Under the pieces are notes generated by a model that searched no databases, had not been told where the DNA came from, and saw only the letters and a program-made list of their open reading frames with translations. From the NCBI RefSeq assembly GCF_019139675.1, contig NZ_CP077077.1, positions 3,968,001 through 4,032,000 of the forward strand: a stretch of 64,000 bases of DNA, read 5' to 3'. Source of the DNA: Pseudomonas maumuensis (lineage in GTDB: Bacteria > Pseudomonadota > Gammaproteobacteria > Pseudomonadales > Pseudomonadaceae). Shown in pieces: positions 57,000 to 64,000 of this stretch; positions within the stretch are counted from its first letter, which is position 1; the number at the start of each line of letters is the position of its first letter. Both the position numbers and the translations under genes were made by a program.

Positions 57000-59375
57000 T
57001 CAGGCCGCGCCCTGGCCTTCGGCCAGGAAGAACCAGGTCTCGAGCACCGAGTCCGGGTTCAGCGACACGCTTTCGATGCCCTGTTCCATCAGCCATTTGG
57101 CCAGGTCCGGGTGGTCCGACGGGCCCTGGCCGCAGATGCCGATGTACTTCCCGGCCTTGTTGCACGCGGCGATGGCGTTGGCCAGCAGCTTCTTCACCGC
57201 AGGATTTCGCTCATCGAACAGGTGGGCGATGATGCCGGAGTCACGGTCCAGGCCCAAGGTCAGCTGGGTCAGGTCGTTAGAGCCGATGGAGAAGCCGTCG
57301 AAGTACTCGAGGAACTCTTCGGCCAGGATGGCGTTGGACGGCAGCTCGCACATCATGATCACGCGCAGGCCGTTGTCGCCGCGGGCCAGACCGTTCTCGG
57401 CGAGCAAGTCGACGACCTGGCTGGCCTCGCCCAGGGTACGCACGAACGGCACCATGATCTCGACGTTGGTCAGGCCCATCTCGTTGCGCACGCGCTTCAG
57501 CGCACGGCACTCGAGCTCGAAGCAGTCACGGAACGACTCGCTGATGTAGCGCGAGGCGCCACGGAAGCCCAGCATCGGGTTTTCTTCTTCCGGCTCGTAG
57601 AGCTTGCCGCCGATCAGGTTGGCGTATTCGTTGGACTTGAAGTCCGACAGGCGCACGATGACCTTTTTCGGGTAGAAGGCCGCTGCCAGGGTGCTGATGC
57701 CCTCGACCAGCTTCTCGACATAGAAGCCGACCGGGTCGTTGTAGCCGGCAATGCGCTTGTCGACGCTCTCTTTCAGCTCCGGTGGCAGGCCGGCGTAGTT
57801 GAGCAGCGCCTTGGGATGCACGCCGATCATGCGGTTGATGATGAACTCCAGGCGCGCCAGGCCGACACCGGCATTGGGCAACTGGGCGAAGTCGAAGGCG
57901 CGGTCCGGGTTGCCGACGTTCATCATGATCTTGAACGGCAGCTCCGGCATGGCATCGACCGAGTTCTGCTTGATGTCGAAGCCCAGTTCACCTTCGAAGA
58001 TGAAGCCGGTATCGCCTTCGGCGCAGGAAACGGTGACGCCCTGGCCATCTTTCAGGACCTGGGTGGCGTTGCCGCAGCCGACGACGGCCGGGATGCCCAG
58101 TTCACGGGCGATGATCGCCGCATGGCAGGTACGCCCGCCACGGTTGGTGACGATGGCACTGGCGCGCTTCATCACCGGCTCCCAGTCCGGATCGGTCATG
58201 TCCGAGACCAGCACATCGCCTGGCTGGACCTTGTCCATCTCGGACACGTCGTTGATCACGCGGACCTTGCCGGCGCCGATGCGCTGGCCGATGGCACGGC
58301 CCTCGACCAGCACGGTGCCCTTCTCTTTCAGCAGGTAGCGCTCCATGACATTGGCGCTGGCGCGGCTCTTCACGGTCTCGGGACGGGCCTGGACGATGTA
58401 CAGCTTGCCGTCGTCACCGTCCTTGGCCCACTCGATGTCCATCGGGCGCTGGTAGTGCTGCTCGATGATCATGGCCTGCTTGGCCAGTTCGTTGACTTCG
58501 GCGTCGCTCAGGCAGAAGCGCGCACGCTCGGCGCGGTCGACCTCGACGGTCTTGACCGAACGACCGGCCTTGGCCTCGTCGCCATAGACCATCTTGATCG
58601 CCTTGCTGCCCAGGTTGCGGCGCAGGATCGCCGGGCGACCGGCCTGCAAGGTGTTCTTATGCACGTAAAACTCGTCCGGGTTGACCGCACCCTGGACCAC
58701 GGTTTCACCCAGGCCATAGGCACCGGTGATGAACACCACGTCGCGGAAGCCCGACTCGGTGTCCAGGGTGAACATCACGCCGGCGGTGCCGGTCTCGGAG
58801 CGGACCATGCGCTGCACGCCGGCGGACAGGGCGACCAGCTTGTGGTCGAAGCCCTGATGCACGCGGTAGGAAATGGCGCGATCGTTGAACAGCGAGGCGA
58901 ACACTTCCTTGGCCGCGCGGATCACGTTGTCGACGCCACGGATGTTGAGGAAGGTCTCCTGCTGGCCGGCGAAGGAGGCGTCCGGCAGGTCTTCGGCGGT
59001 GGCCGAGGAGCGCACGGCCACGGCCATGTTGTCATTGCCTTGGGACATTTCGGCGAAGGCGGTTCGGATTTCCGAATCGAGACGCGCCGGGAAATCGGCT
59101 TCCATCACCCACTGGCGGATCTGCGCGCCGGTCTTGGCCAGGGCGTTGACATCGTCGACATCCAGCGCGTCGAGCGCCGCATGGATGCGGTCGTTGAGGC
59201 CACTTTGCTCGAGAAAATCGCGGTACGCCTGAGCCGTAGTGGCAAAGCCGCCCGGCACCGAGACACCGGCACCTGCGAGGTTACTGATCATCTCGCCCAG
59301 GGATGCGTTCTTGCCCCCCACATGCTCCACATCATGGACGCCGAGCTTATCGAGGGAAACTACGTACTCTACCAA
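57000..59375 (-). CDS. ppsA: Phosphoenolpyruvate synthase
   Basis: Converts pyruvate and ATP to phosphoenolpyruvate, AMP and phosphate in gluconeogenesis. From the TTG at 59375 the product has 791 residues, the usual length, and GGAGAGA precedes it. The ATP-binding N-terminal domain starts [29 protein letters not shown]. The phosphohistidine H418 lies in [22 protein letters not shown]. The C-terminal pyruvate-binding domain shows [11 protein letters not shown] and [11 protein letters not shown]. It is divergent from ppsR, whose product switches this enzyme on and off. Confidence 0.96.
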   Translation of the reverse strand: MVEYVVSLDKLGVHDVEHVGGKNASLGEMISNLAGAGVSVPGGFATTAQAYRDFLEQSGLNDRIHAALDALDVDDVNALAKTGAQIRQWVMEADFPARLDSEIRTAFAEMSQGNDNMAVAVRSSATAEDLPDASFAGQQETFLNIRGVDNVIRAAKEVFASLFNDRAISYRVHQGFDHKLVALSAGVQRMVRSETGTAGVMFTLDTESGFRDVVFITGAYGLGETVVQGAVNPDEFYVHKNTLQAGRPAILRRNLGSKAIKMVYGDEAKAGRSVKTVEVDRAERARFCLSDAEVNELAKQAMIIEQHYQRPMDIEWAKDGDDGKLYIVQARPETVKSRASANVMERYLLKEKGTVLVEGRAIGQRIGAGKVRVINDVSEMDKVQPGDVLVSDMTDPDWEPVMKRASAIVTNRGGRTCHAAIIARELGIPAVVGCGNATQVLKDGQGVTVSCAEGDTGFIFEGELGFDIKQNSVDAMPELPFKIMMNVGNPDRAFDFAQLPNAGVGLARLEFIINRMIGVHPKALLNYAGLPPELKESVDKRIAGYNDPVGFYVEKLVEGISTLAAAFYPKKVIVRLSDFKSNEYANLIGGKLYEPEEENPMLGFRGASRYISESFRDCFELECRALKRVRNEMGLTNVEIMVPFVRTLGEASQVVDLLAENGLARGDNGLRVIMMCELPSNAILAEEFLEYFDGFSIGSNDLTQLTLGLDRDSGIIAHLFDERNPAVKKLLANAIAACNKAGKYIGICGQGPSDHPDLAKWLMEQGIESVSLNPDSVLETWFFLAEGQGAA

Positions 59376-59491
59376 GGTGATCTCTCCACTAACTGTATTG
59401 GAAAAGCTCAAGGGCGCCCGCCTGCCTGACTGACTGGGCCGGACGCTTGTGGCCTGGACCTGGAAAATAAGTGAGAATGCCGTGCAACCGC

Positions 59492-59507
59492 GTTCGGCAA
59501 ACCGAAC
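59492..59507. promoter_or_regulatory. Palindrome in the ppsA/ppsR promoter gap
   Basis: GTTCGG-CAAA-CCGAAC is a perfect 6+6 inverted repeat in the divergent 178-base gap. A short AT-rich element, CTATCATATCC, follows toward ppsR. It could be an operator for a carbon-source regulator; none was identified. Confidence 0.45.
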
Positions 59508-59553
59508 CTATCATATCCAGAAATCTTCGGCAGCTTAAGGCCCCCAGGTGCAA

Positions 59554-60372
59554 ATGAAACGAACCGCGTTCTTCATCTCCGACGGTACCGGCATCACTGC
59601 AGAAACGCTGGGCCAGAGCCTGCTCGCACAATTCGAGAGCATTCCGTTCAATAAATTCACGCGCCCCTACATCGATACGCTGGAAAAGGCCCGGGCCATG
59701 GTCCAGCAAATCAACGCCGCGGCCGAGCGCGACGGGGTGCGTCCGATCATTTTCGACACCATCGTCAACCAGGACATCCGTGAGGTCATGGCCACGTCCA
59801 ATGGCTTCATGATCGACATCTTCTCGACGTTTTTATCCCCGCTCGAGCAGGAATTGACTGCCCATTCGTCGTATTCCGTGGGTAAGTCCCACTCGATCGG
59901 TGGCAATTCCAACTACATGGAGCGTATCGAGGCGGTCAACTTCGCCCTGGACAACGACGATGGCGCGCGTACCCACTACTACGACAAGGCCGACCTGATC
60001 CTGGTGGGCGTGTCGCGTTGCGGCAAAACTCCGACCTGCCTGTACATGGCCATGCAGTTCGGCATCCGCGCCGCCAACTACCCGCTGACCGAGGACGACA
60101 TGGAACGCCTGCAGCTGCCGGCGGTGCTGAAGAAGCACCACAACAAGCTGTTCGGCCTGACCATCGACCCTGACCGCCTGACCGCGATCCGCCACGAACG
60201 CAAGCCCAACAGCCGCTATTCGAGCTTCGCCCAGTGCGAGTTCGAGGTGCGTGAGGTGGAGAACCTGTTCCGTCGGGAGAACATTCCCAATATCAACTCC
60301 ACGCATTTTTCGGTGGAAGAGATTTCGGCGAAGATCCTGGTGGAGAAAGGGGTGGAGCGGCGCTTCAAGTAG
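59554..60372 (+). CDS. ppsR: PEP synthase regulatory protein
   Basis: A 272-residue bifunctional kinase/pyrophosphorylase that inactivates PpsA by ADP-dependent phosphorylation and reactivates it by phosphate-dependent removal. It begins [21 protein letters not shown], the standard start of the family. The P-loop is [17 protein letters not shown] (near residues 150-165), and later [13 protein letters not shown] is conserved. An AGG lies before ATG 59554; a GTG at 59548 is possible. It is divergent from ppsA, its enzyme target. Confidence 0.95.
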   Translation: MKRTAFFISDGTGITAETLGQSLLAQFESIPFNKFTRPYIDTLEKARAMVQQINAAAERDGVRPIIFDTIVNQDIREVMATSNGFMIDIFSTFLSPLEQELTAHSSYSVGKSHSIGGNSNYMERIEAVNFALDNDDGARTHYYDKADLILVGVSRCGKTPTCLYMAMQFGIRAANYPLTEDDMERLQLPAVLKKHHNKLFGLTIDPDRLTAIRHERKPNSRYSSFAQCEFEVREVENLFRRENIPNINSTHFSVEEISAKILVEKGVERRFK

Positions 60373-60421
60373 GCCTGCCAGGGCCTCAGGCAATGAGGCC
60401 GGAAAGCCAGTGCAAAACCCA

Positions 60422-60457
60422 AAGAAAAGCCCCGGCATCACTGCCGGGGCTTTTCTT
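60422..60457. terminator. Bidirectional terminator after ppsR
   Basis: AAGAAAAGCCCCGGCA and TGCCGGGGCTTTTCTT form a 16-base stem around four bases, with A-runs and T-runs on both sides. It ends ppsR and the convergent glutamate dehydrogenase gene. Confidence 0.93.
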
Positions 60458-60473
60458 CAGCTCAACGCAAGGC

Positions 60474-63400
60474 TCAGGACGGAATCACCACCGCCTGCCC
60501 GCTCATCGCCAGGTCGACCAGCTCGCGGTTGGCCACCGCGTACATCGCATAGTCGGTGCCGGTGGCGTTGCGCAGATCGTCGAGCATGGCGCGCCAGCGC
60601 TCGACCATCACCCGGTGCTGCTCGCACCACAGGGCCACGCGGGCGTCCATGTCGTCCGGCGCATCGGCCATCTGCAAGACCGAGATGGTGATCGCCCGCT
60701 GCTGCAGGTCGATGTCGTCGCGGAACGCCTCGCGGGCCAGGGCCTGCCAGTTGTTCTCCACCGGCAGGTTGCTGATCTCCTGCAGGTACCAGGTCAGGTC
60801 CAGCGAGCTGCCCACGGCGAAGAACGCCTTGGCCACCTGCGCCGGATCGTGCCCGGTGACGTCCGAAGCTTCGATGATCGGCAACAGGGTGTACAGGTGG
60901 GTGGTACCGGCGACCATGCGCGCCAGCAACTCCGGCACACCGGCGTCGACGAAGCCCTGGTAGCGATTCATCCAGCGCTCGCGGGTCGGGCCTTCCAGCA
61001 GTTCGTCGAGCTTGAGCCCCAACTGCGCGAGCACCGGCCCGAAGTGAGCGACATCACGACCAGCGTCCTGCTCGTTGCGACGGCTGCGCAGGAACCAGCG
61101 GGTGGCGCGGCGGCCCAGGCGCATCAGCTCGTCCATCAGGGTCAGCTGGATCTCGGCCGGGACCTGGTAGTCCAGGGCCTCGATCTGGCGGAACCAATGC
61201 GGCAGGTGGAAGATGTCGCGCACGATCACGTAGGCGCCCGCCACGTTGGCAGGGCTCATGCCGGTGGACTCCTTCAGGCGCTGCACGAAGGTGATGCCCA
61301 TGTTGTTGACCAGGTCGTTGGCGATCTGGGTGCTGACGATCTCGCGCTTCAAGCGGTGGCGGCGCATGGAGTCGGCGAACTTGCTGACCAGCGACGGCGG
61401 GAACGCGGTCTCCATGTCGCGGGTCAGGTAGTCGTCGTCCGGCACCAGCGACTTGAGCAGCTGCTCCTTGAGGTCGATCTTGCTGTACGAGATCAGCACC
61501 GACAGCTCGGCGCGGGTCAGACCCTGCCCCGCCGCCAGGCGTTCGGCCAACTGCTCCTCGCTGGGCAGGAACTCGATGGCGCGGTCCAGCTTGCCACGTG
61601 CCTCCAGGTCGGCCATCAGGCGCTTGTACTCGGCGATGCGCTCACGGGCACGGCGGGCCGCCAGCGACAGCGCTTGCGTCTGCTTGTAGTTGTTGCCCAG
61701 CACCAGCCCGGCGACTTCGTCGGTCATGCTGCCCAGCAGCTGGTTGCGCTGCTTCTCGGTCATGTCGCCACCCTGCACCACTTCATTGAGCAGGATCTTG
61801 ATGTTGACCTCGTGGTCGGAGCAGTCGACGCCACCGGCGTTGTCGATGAAGTCGGTGTTGGTGGCGCCGCCGTTCAGGCCGAACTCGACACGGCCGAGCT
61901 GGGTCATGCCCAGGTTGCCGCCCTCGCCCACCACCTTGCAGCGCAGCTCGTTGCCGTTGACGCGCAGGGCATCGTTGGCCTTGTCGCCGACATCGGCGTG
62001 GCTTTCGCTGCTGGCCTTGACGTAGGTGCCGATACCACCGTTCCACAGCAGGTCCACCGGGGCTTGCAGCAGGGCATGCAGCAGTTCGGTCGGGGTCAGG
62101 CGGTCGGCCTCGATGGCGAAGCGTTCCTTCATCTGCGGGCTGATAGCGATGCTCTTGGCGCTACGCGGGAAGATCCCGCCGCCTTCGGACATGATGCCGG
62201 TGTCGTAGTCGCTCCAGGCCGAGCGCGGCAGGTCGAACAGGCGCTTGCGCTCGGCAAAGCTGGTGGCCGGGTCCGGATTCGGGTCGATGAAGATGTGCAG
62301 GTGGTTGAATGCCGCCACCAGTTGCAGCTTGTCGGACATCAGCAGGCCGTTGCCGAACACGTCGCCGGCCATGTCGCCGACACCGACCACGGTGATCGGG
62401 TCTTCCTGCACGTTGATGCCGCGCTCGCGGAAGTGGCGCTGCACGCCCACCCACGCGCCGCGGGCGGTGATGCCCATCTTCTTGTGGTCATAGCCGGCCG
62501 AGCCGCCCGAGGCGAACGCATCGCCCAGCCAGAAGCCGTAGTCGATGGCGATGCCGTTGGCGATGTCGGAGAAGGTCGCAGTGCCTTTGTCGGCCGCCAC
62601 CACCAGGTACGGATCGTCGTCATCGTGACGCACCACGTTGGCCGGCGGCACCACGCCACCGTCCTTGAGGTTGTCGGTGATGTCGAGCAGGCCGGAAATG
62701 AAGATGCGGTAGCACGCCACGCCTTCGGCGGCGATCTCGTCACGGCTGCCGCCCAGTGGCAGGCGGCGCGGCAGGAAGCCGCCCTTGGCGCCCACCGGTA
62801 CGATCACCGAGTTCTTCACCTGCTGGGCCTTGACCAGGCCGAGCACCTCGGTGCGGAAGTCTTCCTCGCGGTCCGACCAGCGCAGGCCGCCGCGGGCGAC
62901 GTTGCCGAAACGCAGGTGTACGCCTTCGACCCGGGGCGAATAGACGAAGATCTCGAACTTCGGCACCGGCTTGGGCAGCTCGGGGATCAGCTTGGGATTG
63001 AACTTGAAGCTGAAGTACGACTTGTTCTGGCCGTTGGCGTCCGGTTGGTAGAAGTTGGTGCGCAGGGTGGCCTTTATCAGGTCCAGGTAGCGGCGCAGGA
63101 TGCGGTCCTCGTTGAGCACCTGAACTTCGTCCAGGGCGCTGAGGATCGCCTGCTCCAGGCGCTGCTGCTTGTCGTCCAGGTCCTCCTGGGTCAGCTTGCG
63201 CGCCAGGTAGAAGCGGGTCTTGAACAACCGGGTCAGCTCACGAGCGATGTCGGTGTGGTTGTTCAGGGTGCTGGCGATGTAGCCCAGGTCGAAGCCCAGG
63301 CGGATCTGCTTGAGGTAGCGGGCGTAGGCACGCAGCAGCGCGACGTCGCGCCATGGCAGGCCGGCGGTCAGCACCAGACGGTTGAACGCATCGTTCTCGG

Positions 63401-64000
63401 CGTCGCCCTTGACGATATGGACGAAGGCGTCCTGGAAGGTGTCGTTGAGTTGCTGGATGTCGAGGTTGAGGCCTTCGCTGTAGGTGAAGGCGAAGTCGTG
63501 GATCCAGAACTCACGGCCACTGGCGTGGCGCAGGCGGTAGGGGAACTCGCCGAGCACGCGCAGGCCGAGGTTTTCCAGGATCGGCAGCACGTCCGACAGC
63601 GCCAGCGGCGTATCGGCGTGGTACAGCTTGCAGTGCAGCGTGCGCTCACCGAGCTGGGTGAGCGGCTGATAGAAGCTCATGGCCAGCGGCTTGGCCTCGG
63701 ACAGGTTGAGCACATGCTGCATGTCGACCACCGCCGAATGCGCGGCGAAGCGCTCGCGGTAGCCGGCCGGGAAGCCTTTCGGGAAGTCGGCGAGGATGTT
63801 GGTGCCGTGGGCCTCGCCGAAGTTCTCCACCACCAGCGCCGAGAAGTCGTCCTGCCACGAACGGCAGGCCTGGATCACTTCCTTTTCCAACTGCTGCGGG
63901 TCGATATCGATGCGGTTCTTCGGGTCGACCCGCAGGATCAGTTGCACACGGGCCAGCACCGACTCGGAGAAGAAGGTCCAGAACTCGCAGTCGGTGGCCT
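60474..64000 (-). CDS. gdhB: NAD-dependent glutamate dehydrogenase, large type (partial)
   Basis: C-terminal part of a very large (about 1620 residues in this family) NAD-dependent glutamate dehydrogenase that degrades glutamate to 2-oxoglutarate and ammonia. The frame stays open to the right edge of the window, so only about 1175 residues are seen and the N-terminus lies outside. The catalytic region shows GGLRWSDREEDFRTEVLG and KNSVIVPVGAKGGF, with active-site Lys residues, followed by the nucleotide domain near VGVGDMAGDVFGNG. The C-terminus ends SGQAVVIPS. It converges with ppsR across a terminator, as in KT2440. Confidence 0.95.
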   Translation of the reverse strand, partial: ATDCEFWTFFSESVLARVQLILRVDPKNRIDIDPQQLEKEVIQACRSWQDDFSALVVENFGEAHGTNILADFPKGFPAGYRERFAAHSAVVDMQHVLNLSEAKPLAMSFYQPLTQLGERTLHCKLYHADTPLALSDVLPILENLGLRVLGEFPYRLRHASGREFWIHDFAFTYSEGLNLDIQQLNDTFQDAFVHIVKGDAENDAFNRLVLTAGLPWRDVALLRAYARYLKQIRLGFDLGYIASTLNNHTDIARELTRLFKTRFYLARKLTQEDLDDKQQRLEQAILSALDEVQVLNEDRILRRYLDLIKATLRTNFYQPDANGQNKSYFSFKFNPKLIPELPKPVPKFEIFVYSPRVEGVHLRFGNVARGGLRWSDREEDFRTEVLGLVKAQQVKNSVIVPVGAKGGFLPRRLPLGGSRDEIAAEGVACYRIFISGLLDITDNLKDGGVVPPANVVRHDDDDPYLVVAADKGTATFSDIANGIAIDYGFWLGDAFASGGSAGYDHKKMGITARGAWVGVQRHFRERGINVQEDPITVVGVGDMAGDVFGNGLLMSDKLQLVAAFNHLHIFIDPNPDPATSFAERKRLFDLPRSAWSDYDTGIMSEGGGIFPRSAKSIAISPQMKERFAIEADRLTPTELLHALLQAPVDLLWNGGIGTYVKASSESHADVGDKANDALRVNGNELRCKVVGEGGNLGMTQLGRVEFGLNGGATNTDFIDNAGGVDCSDHEVNIKILLNEVVQGGDMTEKQRNQLLGSMTDEVAGLVLGNNYKQTQALSLAARRARERIAEYKRLMADLEARGKLDRAIEFLPSEEQLAERLAAGQGLTRAELSVLISYSKIDLKEQLLKSLVPDDDYLTRDMETAFPPSLVSKFADSMRRHRLKREIVSTQIANDLVNNMGITFVQRLKESTGMSPANVAGAYVIVRDIFHLPHWFRQIEALDYQVPAEIQLTLMDELMRLGRRATRWFLRSRRNEQDAGRDVAHFGPVLAQLGLKLDELLEGPTRERWMNRYQGFVDAGVPELLARMVAGTTHLYTLLPIIEASDVTGHDPAQVAKAFFAVGSSLDLTWYLQEISNLPVENNWQALAREAFRDDIDLQQRAITISVLQMADAPDDMDARVALWCEQHRVMVERWRAMLDDLRNATGTDYAMYAVANRELVDLAMSGQAVVIPS

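Noticed and set aside
57111..59429. 772-codon plus-strand frame opposite ppsA
   Set aside because: It mirrors ppsA across its full length and carries no family motif.

Overview
The window is chromosomal DNA from a fluorescent pseudomonad, most likely the Pseudomonas putida group. It is GC-rich, and its products (OprF, SigX, CmpX, CrfX, PpsA/PpsR, NasS/NasT, Rmf, RlmM, an Aer-type receptor) and their order match what I remember of P. putida KT2440 and P. aeruginosa PAO1. These comparisons are from memory; no database was searched. Almost all of the sequence is ordinary core genome. No plasmid, prophage, CRISPR array, insertion sequence or rRNA operon was seen.

Bases 1-12.3 kb: Slt lytic transglycosylase, a MOSC protein, CheV behind a FliA-type promoter, a protein resembling an Hpt domain but lacking the phosphoacceptor histidine, a NarX/NarL-type two-component pair, and a YegS-like lipid kinase. 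Then come two sugar genes (bifunctional mannose-1-P guanylyltransferase/mannose-6-P isomerase and a GT4 glycosyltransferase), followed by moeA and moaB on the other strand. The sugar pair looks like an accessory insert.

Bases 12.4-30.1 kb: a small lipoprotein, tRNA-Pro(CGG), malate:quinone oxidoreductase with a lipobox, a chemoreceptor, an ABC exporter, a 56-residue protein, pdxB, tusA, rlmM, acnA with a structured leader, a CPBP membrane protease, the aerotaxis receptor aer behind a second FliA promoter, an RluA-type pseudouridine synthase, an unnamed gene behind a LexA box, a glutaredoxin-like protein and an Amt ammonium transporter.

Bases 30.4-46.1 kb: the yqjD-yqjE-yqjK-like membrane cluster, dgt, a BvgA/BvgS-type pair that synteny identifies as RocA2/RocS2-like, yggL, dacB, a CHASE-PAS-GGDEF diguanylate cyclase, rlmL, rmf with a structured leader, and pyrD.

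Bases 46.2-51.1 kb: a nitrate-assimilation control module. A near-consensus sigma-54 promoter precedes nasS and nasT. A leader with an intrinsic terminator precedes nasA, and a PP2C-Ser/Thr kinase fusion follows. No nitrate or nitrite reductase is encoded here.

Bases 51.2-64 kb: the cell-envelope stress cluster cmaX-crfX-cmpX-sigX-oprF, then rraA, an alpha/beta hydrolase, the divergent pair ppsA/ppsR, and the 3' part of the NAD-dependent glutamate dehydrogenase gene, cut by the window edge. Paired inverted REP-like palindromes lie in four intergenic gaps.

I found no clearly undescribed multi-gene system. The best leads are the pseudo-Hpt gene next to cheV, the LexA-box gene, the acnA leader hairpin, the inserted mannose/glycosyltransferase pair, and the nas regulatory module without reductases.
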